Shown here: positions 44,330 through 52,933 of the stretch, one piece after another | Layout of the letters: each line of letters opens with the position of its first letter | Position numbering within the stretch: the stretch's first letter is position 1 | Assembly (NCBI GenBank): GCA_030054095.1 | Contig: JASGCO010000011.1 | Coordinates: forward strand, 58,722 to 122,721 | Length of the DNA: 64,000 nucleotides | Source of the DNA: Sediminibacterium sp. | Lineage (GTDB): Bacteria; Bacteroidota; Bacteroidia; B-17B0; Aurantibacillaceae | Direction of reading: 5' to 3' | The notes under the pieces: model-generated | The model's input: the letters and a program-made list of their open reading frames with translations, nothing else | Databases searched by the model: none | What the model was told of the DNA's origin: nothing | Position numbers and translations under genes: made by a program

Positions 44330-44396
44330 GCAAAATAAAATGTGAAGCAACTGAAGCGTAGGTTTGTGTAAGGCGTTGCTTCTCTTTTTATTTTGC
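44330..44396. repeat. Hairpin, 22-nt arms, 23-nt loop, upstream of the HNH module
   Basis: Arms 44330-44351 and 44375-44396 pair in two solid blocks (GCAAAATAAAA and GAAGCAAC) around a short mismatch. Arm and loop lengths equal those of the hairpin at 41449-41515, and both share AAAATAAAATGTG. The two hairpins bracket the controller-HNH-methyltransferase genes. Confidence 0.7.
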
Positions 44397-44708
44397 GAAG
44401 CATTGGCAATTGTCAGTTCGTTATCAGCACAAAAGTTGATGTTACGCACTGTCGCAATAGAATTACCGGTAACTCATTAATATACGAAGTAAACTTGCGT
44501 ATATTATCCCCATTTCGGCAGATATACGCAACATCGTAACAGTATCTAATTAGATTCAATTGGTTATTTGGTTAAGTAAATTAGTTATTTCCTCCAAACC
44601 TAAACCATTTCCTTTTAAAAAACAATAGTGCTTTCCCTGATTTTTGTCGGGCAGATTAAAATTTAAACATTTAGCCTATTAATGAAAAAGTAGCACTCTA
44701 ATTTACCA

Positions 44709-44870
44709 TTGTCCTCCCGACAAGGGGGCGAAGCGGCAGCCCGGCACAGGGGCTGGCGTGGTTTTGCGCGTGCGCGGAGGCTGAGGCACGAAGACCCCGC
44801 AAGCCGCTGCAAAAGCCGCCAGGCCCCAGCCGGCTATAGCGGAGCACCCGGCCCGGCGTACCCTTTGCGT
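44709..44870. repeat. GC-rich nested-hairpin element, possible structured RNA
   Basis: A sharply GC-rich island in AT-rich surroundings. Nested pairings are visible: 44738-44758 with 44817-44835 (AGCC.CGGC and GGGGCTGGCG against CGCCAGGCCCC and AGCCGGCT), GGTTTTGC (44760-44767) with GCAAAAGCC (44809-44817), and CGTGC (44769-44773) with GCACG (44786-44790). It may be a non-coding RNA, a dispersed repeat or a mobile-element remnant. Direction is unknown. Confidence 0.6.
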
Positions 44871-44959
44871 TACTACGCACTACAAAAAACAGAAACCTTA
44901 AAAGGAAAGGAACCTATGTTTAGGCGAGAGCCGGGTGGCGCATTATCATTCAGAAATTT

Positions 44960-45320
44960 AAAACCATATAAGGCATATAAGGGCATATAAGGGAAGGGTG
45001 TACTACAGTGTATTATGATGAGTCTTATTCGTTTTTTACATGAAAAGGGATATGTCCTTACACCTTAAAGGTTTCATAAAAATAAAACCATATAAGGCAT
45101 ATAAGGGAGGGATGTACTAAAGTGTACTATGATGAGTCCTATTCGTTTTTACAAGTACAACTTATATGTCCTTATATGTCTTATATGGTTTAAATAAAAT
45201 GGTTTCATAAAAATAAACCATGTAAGGCATATAAGGGAAGGGTGTACTATAGTGTATTATGATGAGTCCTATTCGTTTTTACAAGTACAACTTATATGTC
45301 CTTATATGCCTTATATGGTT
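44960..45320. repeat. Three tandem palindromic repeats of about 125 bp
   Basis: Copies begin near 44960, 45084 and 45215 (periods 124 and about 130). Each opens with ACCATATAAGGCATATAAGG or a variant and closes with its reverse complement. In copy 3, arms 45216-45236 and 45300-45320 pair at 20 of 21 positions, the exception being a G-T wobble. Inner parts also pair (TGTACT with AGTACA). Copy 1 has a decayed right arm and an extra GGCATATAA. Copies share the centre GATGAGTCCTATTCGTTTTT. Confidence 0.88.
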
Positions 45321-45363
45321 CATTTATTTAATTCATTTAATGGTTACTACCTTCCTAGTTCTT

Positions 45364-48318
45364 TCAACTATCGTAACGCCCTTTAATGGGTAAGTGATGC
45401 AGTTCGTTAACGGTAATGCTGATGTAATCGAACTCTTCGGTAACCACGCCTTTAATGAGGTAACAGCCGCTTCCTTTAAAGGGGTACTGTTTGGCTACGG
45501 CCGGAAAGTGCACGGTGTCAATCCATTGCCCCTGTTCATCTACAAAGGTGCCAAAGTACATTTTATCCTGTTTGTCTTTCTGCCGGGTGTAAGTGCTTTT
45601 TACATTAATGAGGTAGCCTATAATGGAAACGGGTTTGCCGATATGGGCTTTCAGTTCGTGGGCTTTCAGGTTTACATCGGGACGTTGCTCTACCAGTTGA
45701 AAGGGGGAACTGAGGCAAAAGCCAAGGAGTTCCATTTCATCAAACGCGTCGTCGGTGGTGCTGTAGGTGAGCGGCGGAATGGTAAAGGTTTCGGGTTCGG
45801 TGGTAAACAGTTCGGGGTGTTTAACGCCGCGTTGCGCGTTCATACTCAGGTGCGCTTCCCACATGAGTTCTTTTTTGCCTTGTCCGCTAAAGCTAAACGC
45901 GCCCACGCGGATGAGTAAGCTGACTTGTTCGAGGCTGCAATGGACCCGCTTTATAAAATCCTGAAAATTTTGATAAGGGCCATGGCGTTCGCGTTCCGTT
46001 ACCAGTTCGTCAATGGTGTGGCGTTCCAGGTTCTGAACCATGCTCAAACCTAAATAAATGTTTTTGTCGCTTAATGTAGAAAGAGCGGTGCTTTGGTTAA
46101 CGCAGGGCGGATGCACACGGGCGCCGTGTTTGCGGGCTTCGTTAATGTACGATTCAATACGGTAAAATCCGCCACCATTGTTTAAGGTAGCCACCATGTA
46201 GGGCAGGGGGTAATGCGATTTTAAAAACAGGGCCTGATAACTTTCTACAGCATAACTGGCCGAATGGCCTTTTGAAAAGGCAAAGTTGGCAAAGCTTTCG
46301 ATCTGGTTCCAGATGTCGGTAATCAGTTGCAGGTCGTAACCTTTCAGTAAGCAGTTGTTAAAGAAGTTCTCGCGGACTTTAAAAAATTCATCGCGTTGCT
46401 TAAACTTCCACGACATGCCGCGGCGCAGGTAATCGGCTTCGGCCAGACTTAGACCTGCAAAGTAGTGCGCTACTTTAATCACGTCTTCCTGATATACCAT
46501 AACGCCATAGGTTTCGGCCAGCAAATCGTAAAATGGCGGAAGCGCTTTCCGGGCTTGTTCGCGCCGGTTTGTGTCGCGGTACCTTAAAATATATTCGCGC
46601 ATCATGCCGCTTTTAGAGATGCCGGGGCGGATGATGGAGCTAGCCGCCACCAGGCGTAAATAATCGTTGGCCTGTAGTTTGGCTAATAGCATGCGCATGG
46701 CCGGCGATTCGATGTAAAAGCAGCCGATGCAATCGCCTTTACGTAAATGTTCCTGCACCTGTTCATCGTTTTTTAAACGGTTTAAATCGTGCAGGTCTAT
46801 GTGTTCCCGCTCTTCGGGAGGAATCATATAAAGGGTGTCTTTTATTTTTGATAGTCCGCGCTGGCTTAAAATATCGAATTTGTACAAGCCTATGTCTTCG
46901 GCTTCTAACATGCTGAATTGTGTGGTGGCATAGCCTTTTTGCGGCATAAAGGTGGCCGTGTAGTGATGGATGGGATCGTGCGAAATAAGGATGCCGCTGG
47001 CGTGAATGCTTAAATGGTTGGGCAAGCCTTTAATTAACTGGCTGTAGTTTAATACCAGTTGTCCCAGTTCATCTTTGGTATCGGTGTTTTTTTTGTCCTG
47101 CAGGCGGTCTATTTCAAGGGGGGGCAACCCAAATACTTTTCCCAGCTCGCGGATGGTGGCATCGTGCTGAAAGGTGTTATAGGCTCCCACAAGCGCGGTG
47201 CGTTCGTGGCCGTAACGGTTAAAGATGTAACGGGTAATGTCATCGCGGTCGGTCCACGAAAAGTCAATGTCGAAATCGGGCGGGTTGGAGCGGTAGGGAT
47301 TGATAAACCGTTCAAAGTACAGATCCAGTTCCAAGGGGTCAACATCGGTAATACGGAGCAGGTACGCCACCATGCTGTTGGCACCACTGCCACGGCCTAC
47401 GTAATAGTAGTCTTTCTGCCGGGCGTAGTTTACAATATCCCAGTTAATGAGAAAGTAAGAGGCAAAGCCCATACGTTCGATAATGTCAATTTCTTTGGTT
47501 ATGCGTTCCTGTACAAGAGGGGTAAGGGTTTTAAAGCGGTAATTGACCCCTTCGGTACATAATTGCCGGATGAGCTGGATGTCGTTTGTGACGGAGTCGG
47601 TATAGTGCCTTAGGTTTTTATTAGAGAACTTTTCAAATTCAAACGTGATGTGGCACTGCTCTAACACCTGCCGCGTGTTTAGTAAAAGTTGCGGGTACGC
47701 GGCAAAGGTTTCGGTGAGTTGAGTAAGCGTAACGCATAAATGGCTTGCCCCGGCTTGTTCCTGCGGTTCTAAGCGACTGAGCAGGCAATTGTTATCAATG
47801 CTGCGCAGCAGGCGATGCATGTTGATGTGTTTCTTGTTTAAAAACGTGAGGGGCTGTAACACCAGCATTTTGGCTATCAACTGTTTATAGGGAGAAAAGG
47901 GAAGCCGTAATACGTCCTGACTGTTAATGCCAATGTACTCGTGTGGTTTGAGTGCCTGGCCATTGTAAGTAGAGAAGGGATAAATAACCACGCAGTGTTC
48001 AAATGCGGGTGCCTGTTTCGGAAATGGCAGGTTTTGGTGCAGGTGTTGCGACAGGTGGCGGTTTAATTCGAAATACCCGGTATTGTTTTTAGCCAGCCCT
48101 ATGTATTGTTGCTGCATACCGTTGCGGAAGTCAATGCCTGCCACAAAGTGCATATTTCGCGATTGAGCTAAACGGTAGGTGTCAATAATGGCCGACGTGG
48201 CATTAATATCGGTAAGGGCCAGTTGAGTATAGCCCCCCTGAAGCACGGCTTCTATCAATTCCTCGGGCTGAAGAACACCAAAGCGCGGACTAAAAGCGGT
48301 ATGACAATTTACTAGCAT
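45364..48318 (-). CDS. dnaE2: DNA polymerase III alpha subunit, short accessory (DnaE2-like) type
   Basis: A 984-aa C-family polymerase, shorter than the replicative DnaE. It has an N-terminal PHP domain (MLVNCHTAFSPRFGV, LALTDINATS). The palm motif VGRGSGANSMVAYLL and the catalytic aspartates in NPPDFDIDFSW follow, then the helix-hairpin-helix and an OB-fold region near the C terminus (IIGYLINVKSTYTRQKDK). Size and PHP style fit the mutagenic DnaE2/ImuC-like group used in damage-induced synthesis. The usual partners (ImuB or dinB, and ImuA) are not next to it. It is divergent from the DUF4157 gene and ends beside the palindromic repeats. Confidence 0.82.
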   Translation of the reverse strand: MLVNCHTAFSPRFGVLQPEELIEAVLQGGYTQLALTDINATSAIIDTYRLAQSRNMHFVAGIDFRNGMQQQYIGLAKNNTGYFELNRHLSQHLHQNLPFPKQAPAFEHCVVIYPFSTYNGQALKPHEYIGINSQDVLRLPFSPYKQLIAKMLVLQPLTFLNKKHINMHRLLRSIDNNCLLSRLEPQEQAGASHLCVTLTQLTETFAAYPQLLLNTRQVLEQCHITFEFEKFSNKNLRHYTDSVTNDIQLIRQLCTEGVNYRFKTLTPLVQERITKEIDIIERMGFASYFLINWDIVNYARQKDYYYVGRGSGANSMVAYLLRITDVDPLELDLYFERFINPYRSNPPDFDIDFSWTDRDDITRYIFNRYGHERTALVGAYNTFQHDATIRELGKVFGLPPLEIDRLQDKKNTDTKDELGQLVLNYSQLIKGLPNHLSIHASGILISHDPIHHYTATFMPQKGYATTQFSMLEAEDIGLYKFDILSQRGLSKIKDTLYMIPPEEREHIDLHDLNRLKNDEQVQEHLRKGDCIGCFYIESPAMRMLLAKLQANDYLRLVAASSIIRPGISKSGMMREYILRYRDTNRREQARKALPPFYDLLAETYGVMVYQEDVIKVAHYFAGLSLAEADYLRRGMSWKFKQRDEFFKVRENFFNNCLLKGYDLQLITDIWNQIESFANFAFSKGHSASYAVESYQALFLKSHYPLPYMVATLNNGGGFYRIESYINEARKHGARVHPPCVNQSTALSTLSDKNIYLGLSMVQNLERHTIDELVTERERHGPYQNFQDFIKRVHCSLEQVSLLIRVGAFSFSGQGKKELMWEAHLSMNAQRGVKHPELFTTEPETFTIPPLTYSTTDDAFDEMELLGFCLSSPFQLVEQRPDVNLKAHELKAHIGKPVSIIGYLINVKSTYTRQKDKQDKMYFGTFVDEQGQWIDTVHFPAVAKQYPFKGSGCYLIKGVVTEEFDYISITVNELHHLPIKGRYDS

Positions 48319-48452
48319 GCAGACCCGGTAAAGTTAATCCGGTTTTTGCCGGGTGCTTCCTTTAAATTATAGCAATTGGAAAATGACTGAAAAGTTATAC
48401 CTTTAGAATAACCAATAGTATTCATCAATTCATTAACCTTAGCGCACATAGT

Positions 48453-50567
48453 ATGTCGCGATACAATAAACAACTTAACCCGGATAAGAAGGAGGCTAAA
48501 CACTTTAATGACGCGGAACGGAAAACGGTTTCGTTGAAAGCCACTGGTTTTACCGATAATCGTCCGGCTGGTATTCAGTTTAAACAGAAGGCCGAAGACG
48601 AGGAGGAAACATCGGCGCGGCCTGCCCAGAAGAAAGCCAAATCAGGCACTGTGATTCAGGCCAAAAGTAAGGGCAATTTGCCGGAACAGCTTCAGTCAGG
48701 GATAGAACAATTATCAGGAATGGCGATGAACGATGTAAAGGTGCATTACAACTCGCCCCGCCCGGCGCAATTGCAGGCCCACGCCTACGCGCAGGGAACG
48801 GATATACACCTGGCACCCGGGCAGGAAAAGCATTTGCCGCACGAAGCCTGGCATGTAGCGCAGCAAAAGCAGGGCAGGGTAAAGGCCACCAAACAACTAA
48901 AGGGAAAGGTAAACATTAACGATGATGCGGGATTGGAAAAAGAGGCGGATGTGATGGGCGCGAAGGCCTTACAAGTGAAGGAAACAACCCCGGTTCAGCG
49001 CCAACTCGTAACAGGCGGAAAGGGGATGGTGGCACAACGTGAAAAGGAAAAAGAGGATAAAGTAGGAACGGGGGGCGTGGAATTGCAGGAAGCCATCCGG
49101 CAGTTACGCGAACTGGCTGTAAAAGACGCAGCTCATACTGAAAACGCGGAGCGCTACCAAACGGTTATTGCCGCTTTGGAAGAAGTGGCTTCCGGCAAAG
49201 ATGAAGCGTTAAAAGATGAAGTAGCGCAGGGTGTAAAACAAGAACTGGAAAAGATTGCGGCAGAACTGAAAGGCCCGGAAACAGAGGTGTCGCCCGAAAG
49301 CCAGCCGAAAGATGTAGTACAGGGGGTATGGGGACTCGATTTTATTTTATCGCTGATACAGTCTAACCCCAAGACTTCTATAGCTGTAGGGTTGGGTTTG
49401 CTTGCCGTAGAACGTATTGTGGCCCACTACAAAAAGAAAAAGCTGCCGGCAAAACTATCTAATAATTTGTTTGCAAGAAGTAAGCAACAGTATTGGGTTT
49501 TGGTAAAGCGTAAAATAAAAGAATTTGCCAAACAATTAAATTTAGTATCAGGTGATGTTACCCTTTTAACGCAGTGTTGTTTAGATGCGATTAACGTATC
49601 TAAGGATGAGAATGATTTTTTATATGCCCGGCTTCCGGGCAGGTTGGGTAGTACCGTTTTTGCAAACCCGAATCTAAGCCAGTTTATGGCATTTATGGGC
49701 GACCATTTTGTGGCGCCTCTTAAAAATGATGTGGATAGTGTGGCCAACCGGAGTATAGCAACGCAGGTAGTGCCACCCAATCAGATTAAACCCTTTTCTG
49801 AAGCACTTAAAAAGATGTCATTTGTTAAGCGCTTGTACAATGGAACTATTCAGGAAGATATAAAAAAAGAAAATAAGCAATTTAATAAGATACGGCGAAA
49901 AGGCGCTTGGAAAAATGGTGGTTCAGCGGTAAGCGAAATACAGGAGGTGGACGATGGATACTGGGGACTAACGCGCGACAGACGTGAAATTGATAACGGC
50001 AATTTCAGGAAGAACGTCATGAAGGCAGATCATTTTATAAAGCTGATGGTGGAGCCTTCGGTACTCGGGCAGGTTAAGCGTCCTTTAATAAGGGTTCATT
50101 TACGGAATCAAATGACCCCTTACAGGCCTCATGGATTCAGGGCTTTCCATAATAACCAGGGAGAGGTTCATGTGGCTCAGGATGAAGATGTGCAAACACT
50201 GGTTCATGAAATGGGGCATCATATAGAAGATGAGTTGCCGATATTGGCCTGGTCTGATATTCAGAAATTGCTGGAGGGGCGTAATCTGGATAAGAGCAAG
50301 TCCACATATATTTATCTGCATTCCTATTCGGAGCAACGTTTCGGCGGAGAGTATGCGGCTACGGGAAAATACACCTCAAAATACTACGAAGGTGGAGCTA
50401 CAGAAGTTACTTCCATGACCTCTGAATATCTGTCGCATCCGCAACGGTTTAAAGATTTGATAGAAAAAGATCCTCAACAGGCGGCCGTTATTTTGCGAAT
50501 ACTGAGGCCGCATGAGTTTTCTCAGGTAAAGGCGTTAAAAAAATTCCAGAAGTATTTGCCCAATTAA
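48453..50567 (+). CDS. DUF4157-domain protein with C-terminal metalloprotease motif (putative toxin)
   Basis: A 704-aa protein without a signal peptide. The first 75 residues are polar and disordered. A DUF4157 domain follows (about 75-175: MNDVKVHYNSPRPAQLQAHAYAQGTDIHLAPGQ, then HEAWHVAQQ with HExxH at 130-134, and the closing LEKEADVMGAKAL). A Glu/Lys-rich helical linker, a hydrophobic stretch near 290-320 and a C-terminal domain complete it. That domain carries a second HExxH (HEMGHH, H585-H589) and a candidate third ligand E651 in GGATEVTSM. DUF4157 is common at the N terminus of extracellular-contractile-injection and polymorphic toxins. No injection genes are in the window. The next gene is a likely immunity partner. 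Confidence 0.83.
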   Translation: MSRYNKQLNPDKKEAKHFNDAERKTVSLKATGFTDNRPAGIQFKQKAEDEEETSARPAQKKAKSGTVIQAKSKGNLPEQLQSGIEQLSGMAMNDVKVHYNSPRPAQLQAHAYAQGTDIHLAPGQEKHLPHEAWHVAQQKQGRVKATKQLKGKVNINDDAGLEKEADVMGAKALQVKETTPVQRQLVTGGKGMVAQREKEKEDKVGTGGVELQEAIRQLRELAVKDAAHTENAERYQTVIAALEEVASGKDEALKDEVAQGVKQELEKIAAELKGPETEVSPESQPKDVVQGVWGLDFILSLIQSNPKTSIAVGLGLLAVERIVAHYKKKKLPAKLSNNLFARSKQQYWVLVKRKIKEFAKQLNLVSGDVTLLTQCCLDAINVSKDENDFLYARLPGRLGSTVFANPNLSQFMAFMGDHFVAPLKNDVDSVANRSIATQVVPPNQIKPFSEALKKMSFVKRLYNGTIQEDIKKENKQFNKIRRKGAWKNGGSAVSEIQEVDDGYWGLTRDRREIDNGNFRKNVMKADHFIKLMVEPSVLGQVKRPLIRVHLRNQMTPYRPHGFRAFHNNQGEVHVAQDEDVQTLVHEMGHHIEDELPILAWSDIQKLLEGRNLDKSKSTYIYLHSYSEQRFGGEYAATGKYTSKYYEGGATEVTSMTSEYLSHPQRFKDLIEKDPQQAAVILRILRPHEFSQVKALKKFQKYLPN

Positions 50568-50578
50568 AAAACAGAACC

Positions 50579-51280
50579 ATGAATGAACACGAAATAGTAT
50601 TTACACGGCAACAGCTTAATGCTTTACGGCAAACCGCTAACCAATTGTGGATGCAGGCGGAATACCTGGATGTAGAAGAAGGCTGGAGTCGGTCGAAGGT
50701 GGATATAAGTGCATTTATGCAGGTATTTGAAGGCATACATTGCCATCCGGATATGGCTGTATATGCTTTTCAGTTCAGGGAAGGCGATTCGGGGAATGGC
50801 CTCTTGTTAGCTTGTCCTAAAGAACAATCTGCAGAATGGGTGTTAGAATGCCTAAAACAAGATCAGGATGTGAGCCATTGTTTTCTGGAAAAGCACTTTT
50901 GGGCAATGGTTGATGGATGGGAGCCTATGGCTTTATTACTTTTTTTGAAGGAGGCCGGAGAGTTTGGGGCCTTTGGTCATGGCATCAGCTGGCAGGAGGA
51001 GGAATTAATAGATGACGCTTTCTGGAATAGTGGGGAGGTGCCTGTTTCCTTTTTGGGAGAGCCGTTTAATAAGCCGCTTCCGGAATTATGGCAATGGCGG
51101 GCGGATGAACCGGTAGATTTTAATCCTGTATTAAAACTAAGAGAAAACAGTATTTCAGCAGAGCTTTATACTATGAGTTACCGCGAAAACTATTACCTGC
51201 GCAGGTATAATTATGATTTTGACAAACAGTCGGGGCGTTTATTAACCCGGGAAGTAACTATAGTGGCAGGAATAGAATAA
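50579..51280 (+). CDS. Hypothetical acidic cytosolic protein, candidate immunity protein
   Basis: A 233-aa soluble protein, acidic and tryptophan-rich, with no signal peptide, no transmembrane helix and no recognised domain. It begins 11 bases after the DUF4157 gene and is probably cotranscribed with it. Small acidic proteins placed directly downstream of toxins are typical immunity proteins, which is the basis for the suggestion. It could instead be a chaperone or adaptor for loading the DUF4157 protein. There is no direct evidence for either role. Confidence 0.72.
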   Translation: MNEHEIVFTRQQLNALRQTANQLWMQAEYLDVEEGWSRSKVDISAFMQVFEGIHCHPDMAVYAFQFREGDSGNGLLLACPKEQSAEWVLECLKQDQDVSHCFLEKHFWAMVDGWEPMALLLFLKEAGEFGAFGHGISWQEEELIDDAFWNSGEVPVSFLGEPFNKPLPELWQWRADEPVDFNPVLKLRENSISAELYTMSYRENYYLRRYNYDFDKQSGRLLTREVTIVAGIE

Positions 51281-51327
51281 TCGTAACTGTTTGTAAGGGT
51301 TTAAGGTATTGTGTAATTTCACTCTGT

Positions 51328-51879
51328 ATGGAGCAAGATTATAAACCGGTACGGTATTCTCAAACCACGTTAACCGAACTGATGATTCCCGCTTATGCCA
51401 ATTTTGGCGGGAAAATACACGGTGGCATTTTATTATCGTTAATGGATAAGGTAGCGTATGCCTGCGCCTCTAAACATGCCGGCAATTATTGTGTTACGGT
51501 ATCGGTTGAAAATGTGGATTTTCTGGAACCGGTAGAAGTAGGTGAAATGGTTAGTATGTATGCCAGTGTCAACTATGTGGGTAATACTTCGCTGGTAATT
51601 GGCATTAAGGTAGTGGCCGAGGATTTTAAGCGGGGAATCGTAAAGCACACCAACACCTCTTACTTTACCATGGTGGCAAAAGATGAGCAGGGAAAACCAA
51701 CGCAGGTCCCTGGTCTTATCCTTAACAGTAAAGAAGAGATACGGCGGTTTATGGAGGCACTGAAACGTAAGGATCTGAAACGAACCTATAAAGAAGAGTT
51801 GGATAATGCCAAAACCAGTTTAAAAGCCGATACAGAACAGCATTTACTGGAAACAGAAAGGTGTAAAGTGAGCCTGTAA
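51328..51879 (+). CDS. Acyl-CoA thioesterase, hotdog fold (YciA-like)
   Basis: A 183-aa thioesterase. The hotdog active-site region is MIPAYANFGGKIHGGILLSLMDKVAYACASKHAG, with Asn, Gly-Gly and Asp positions as in YciA/BACH-type acyl-CoA hydrolases. VTVSVENVDFLEPVEVGEMV forms the following strands. The last 45 residues are charged helices beyond the core domain. It should hydrolyse acyl-CoA in the cytosol; chain-length preference is unknown. It starts 47 bases after the acidic-protein gene, but its function suggests a return to core genes. Confidence 0.88.
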   Translation: MEQDYKPVRYSQTTLTELMIPAYANFGGKIHGGILLSLMDKVAYACASKHAGNYCVTVSVENVDFLEPVEVGEMVSMYASVNYVGNTSLVIGIKVVAEDFKRGIVKHTNTSYFTMVAKDEQGKPTQVPGLILNSKEEIRRFMEALKRKDLKRTYKEELDNAKTSLKADTEQHLLETERCKVSL

Positions 51880-52301
51880 ACCAGAATGAAGGCAAGTATA
51901 AAATTTTAAAGGTCATTAATAGACTATCTTTCTTAAAACTTCGACCAACGCGATATAAAAACCGCAATATTTATTTTGACTAAACGTTACTATACTAAGG
52001 TTACACTCAGGTGATGTGTTAGAAATACAGAGCGAGTGCAAAGAGACCGGTGCAATGTGAATATTTGCGAAGGCGGCAGTATCAGCATGGTGTTGAATAT
52101 GCCAACGTGACGAAGTTTCCGTGTTTGATGGTTTCTGGCACCTACTAAAATTTCAAAAGCCTGTCCCGGGTGAAACGCCCTCCCTATTGTAAGCCAGACC
52201 GTTACGTGTTTGGCAGCTTTCGTTCGTGAACCTTTAATTTACCATCCTCCTGTTATGCCTGATTGCAGCATTATATCCGGCTAATTTAATTCCACGATTG
52301 T
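51880..52301. other. Non-coding gap
   Basis: No gene, repeat or clear hairpin was recognised in these 422 bases. Composition is less AT-rich than most spacers here, which could indicate a decayed gene. No protein similarity was seen in any frame. Confidence 0.35.
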
Positions 52302-52769
52302 ATGAAAACAACTAAATGGTACGAAAAACTGGCGGCATCGCTTATTAATGTTGCTATTGTTATGGCCCTGTCGGGTATTTTTAAACCTTTGATAGCAGAC
52401 GAAATGGAACGGAAAGGCGTATTGATAGTGCTGTTTTTCTTTTATAATGTTCTGAGGAGTTATTTACCATCGTTTCGTTGCGCGGGAATGCGCCTGGTGG
52501 GGTCTTACTGGAAGGTTCAACCGAATATAGCCCAGCGAATGGTTTACAGTGTGTTATATACGTTAAGTTTTGCCACCTGGTTTATACAGATCCGGTTTCC
52601 GTTCGATCTGGGTCTTTTTAATTTACTTTGCCTGCAACTGCCATGTATTGCCTTAACCGGAACCACACTTCATGCTTGGTTATCTGGAAATATGATTACC
52701 GTTAAAACGGCGAGGCGGGAACGGAAGGTGGAAAAGCGCAGATGGCATGTGGTGGAATGGGCAGGTTAA
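52302..52769 (+). CDS. RDD-like small membrane protein
   Basis: A 155-aa protein with about three to four hydrophobic segments. The arrangement YEKLAASLINVAIVMAL, then FFFYNVLRSYLPSFRCAGMRLVGSYW, recalls the RDD membrane family (a charged start, then a TLGMRLVGL-type block). The canonical Arg-Asp-Asp residues are not all present, so it is a divergent member at best. The C terminus is strongly basic and cytoplasmic. It is a single gene convergent with dnaA; the transported substance, if any, is unknown. Confidence 0.6.
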   Translation: MKTTKWYEKLAASLINVAIVMALSGIFKPLIADEMERKGVLIVLFFFYNVLRSYLPSFRCAGMRLVGSYWKVQPNIAQRMVYSVLYTLSFATWFIQIRFPFDLGLFNLLCLQLPCIALTGTTLHAWLSGNMITVKTARRERKVEKRRWHVVEWAG

Positions 52770-52877
52770 ACCCCAATAGTCTGTTACGCGTCAACATTTG
52801 CGGCTGTGTTGGAGAATGGTTCCACTATCCGGCCATTAAACTTAACGGTACCGGACTATCAGTGATACGGTAAAAAT

Positions 52878-52909
52878 AAAAAGCGCTGACGTTAATGGCC
52901 AGCGCTTTT
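52878..52909 (-). terminator. Terminator of dnaA
   Basis: AAAAGCGCTG (52879-52888) and CAGCGCTTTT (52900-52909) form a perfect 10-bp stem with an 11-nt loop. On the minus strand it is followed by TTTATTTTTA. It lies 25 bases past the dnaA stop. The other strand lacks a U tract. Confidence 0.85.
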
Positions 52910-52933
52910 CTTGGTAACGTTAAATGAAAACGT

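Larger units (their letters stand above)
44283..45363. other. 1.1-kb non-coding, repeat-rich block
   Basis: This block separates the R-M modules from dnaE2. It contains, in order, a hairpin (44330-44396), the palindrome TTACCGGTAA near 44463, an AT-rich stretch, a GC-rich nested-hairpin element (44709-44870), and three tandem palindromic repeats (44960-45320). No convincing protein-coding frame is present. Confidence 0.6.

Noticed and set aside
44698..44990. Open frames across the GC-rich element
   Set aside because: Arg/Pro/Gly-rich translations come from the GC-rich structured repeat, not from selection for a protein.
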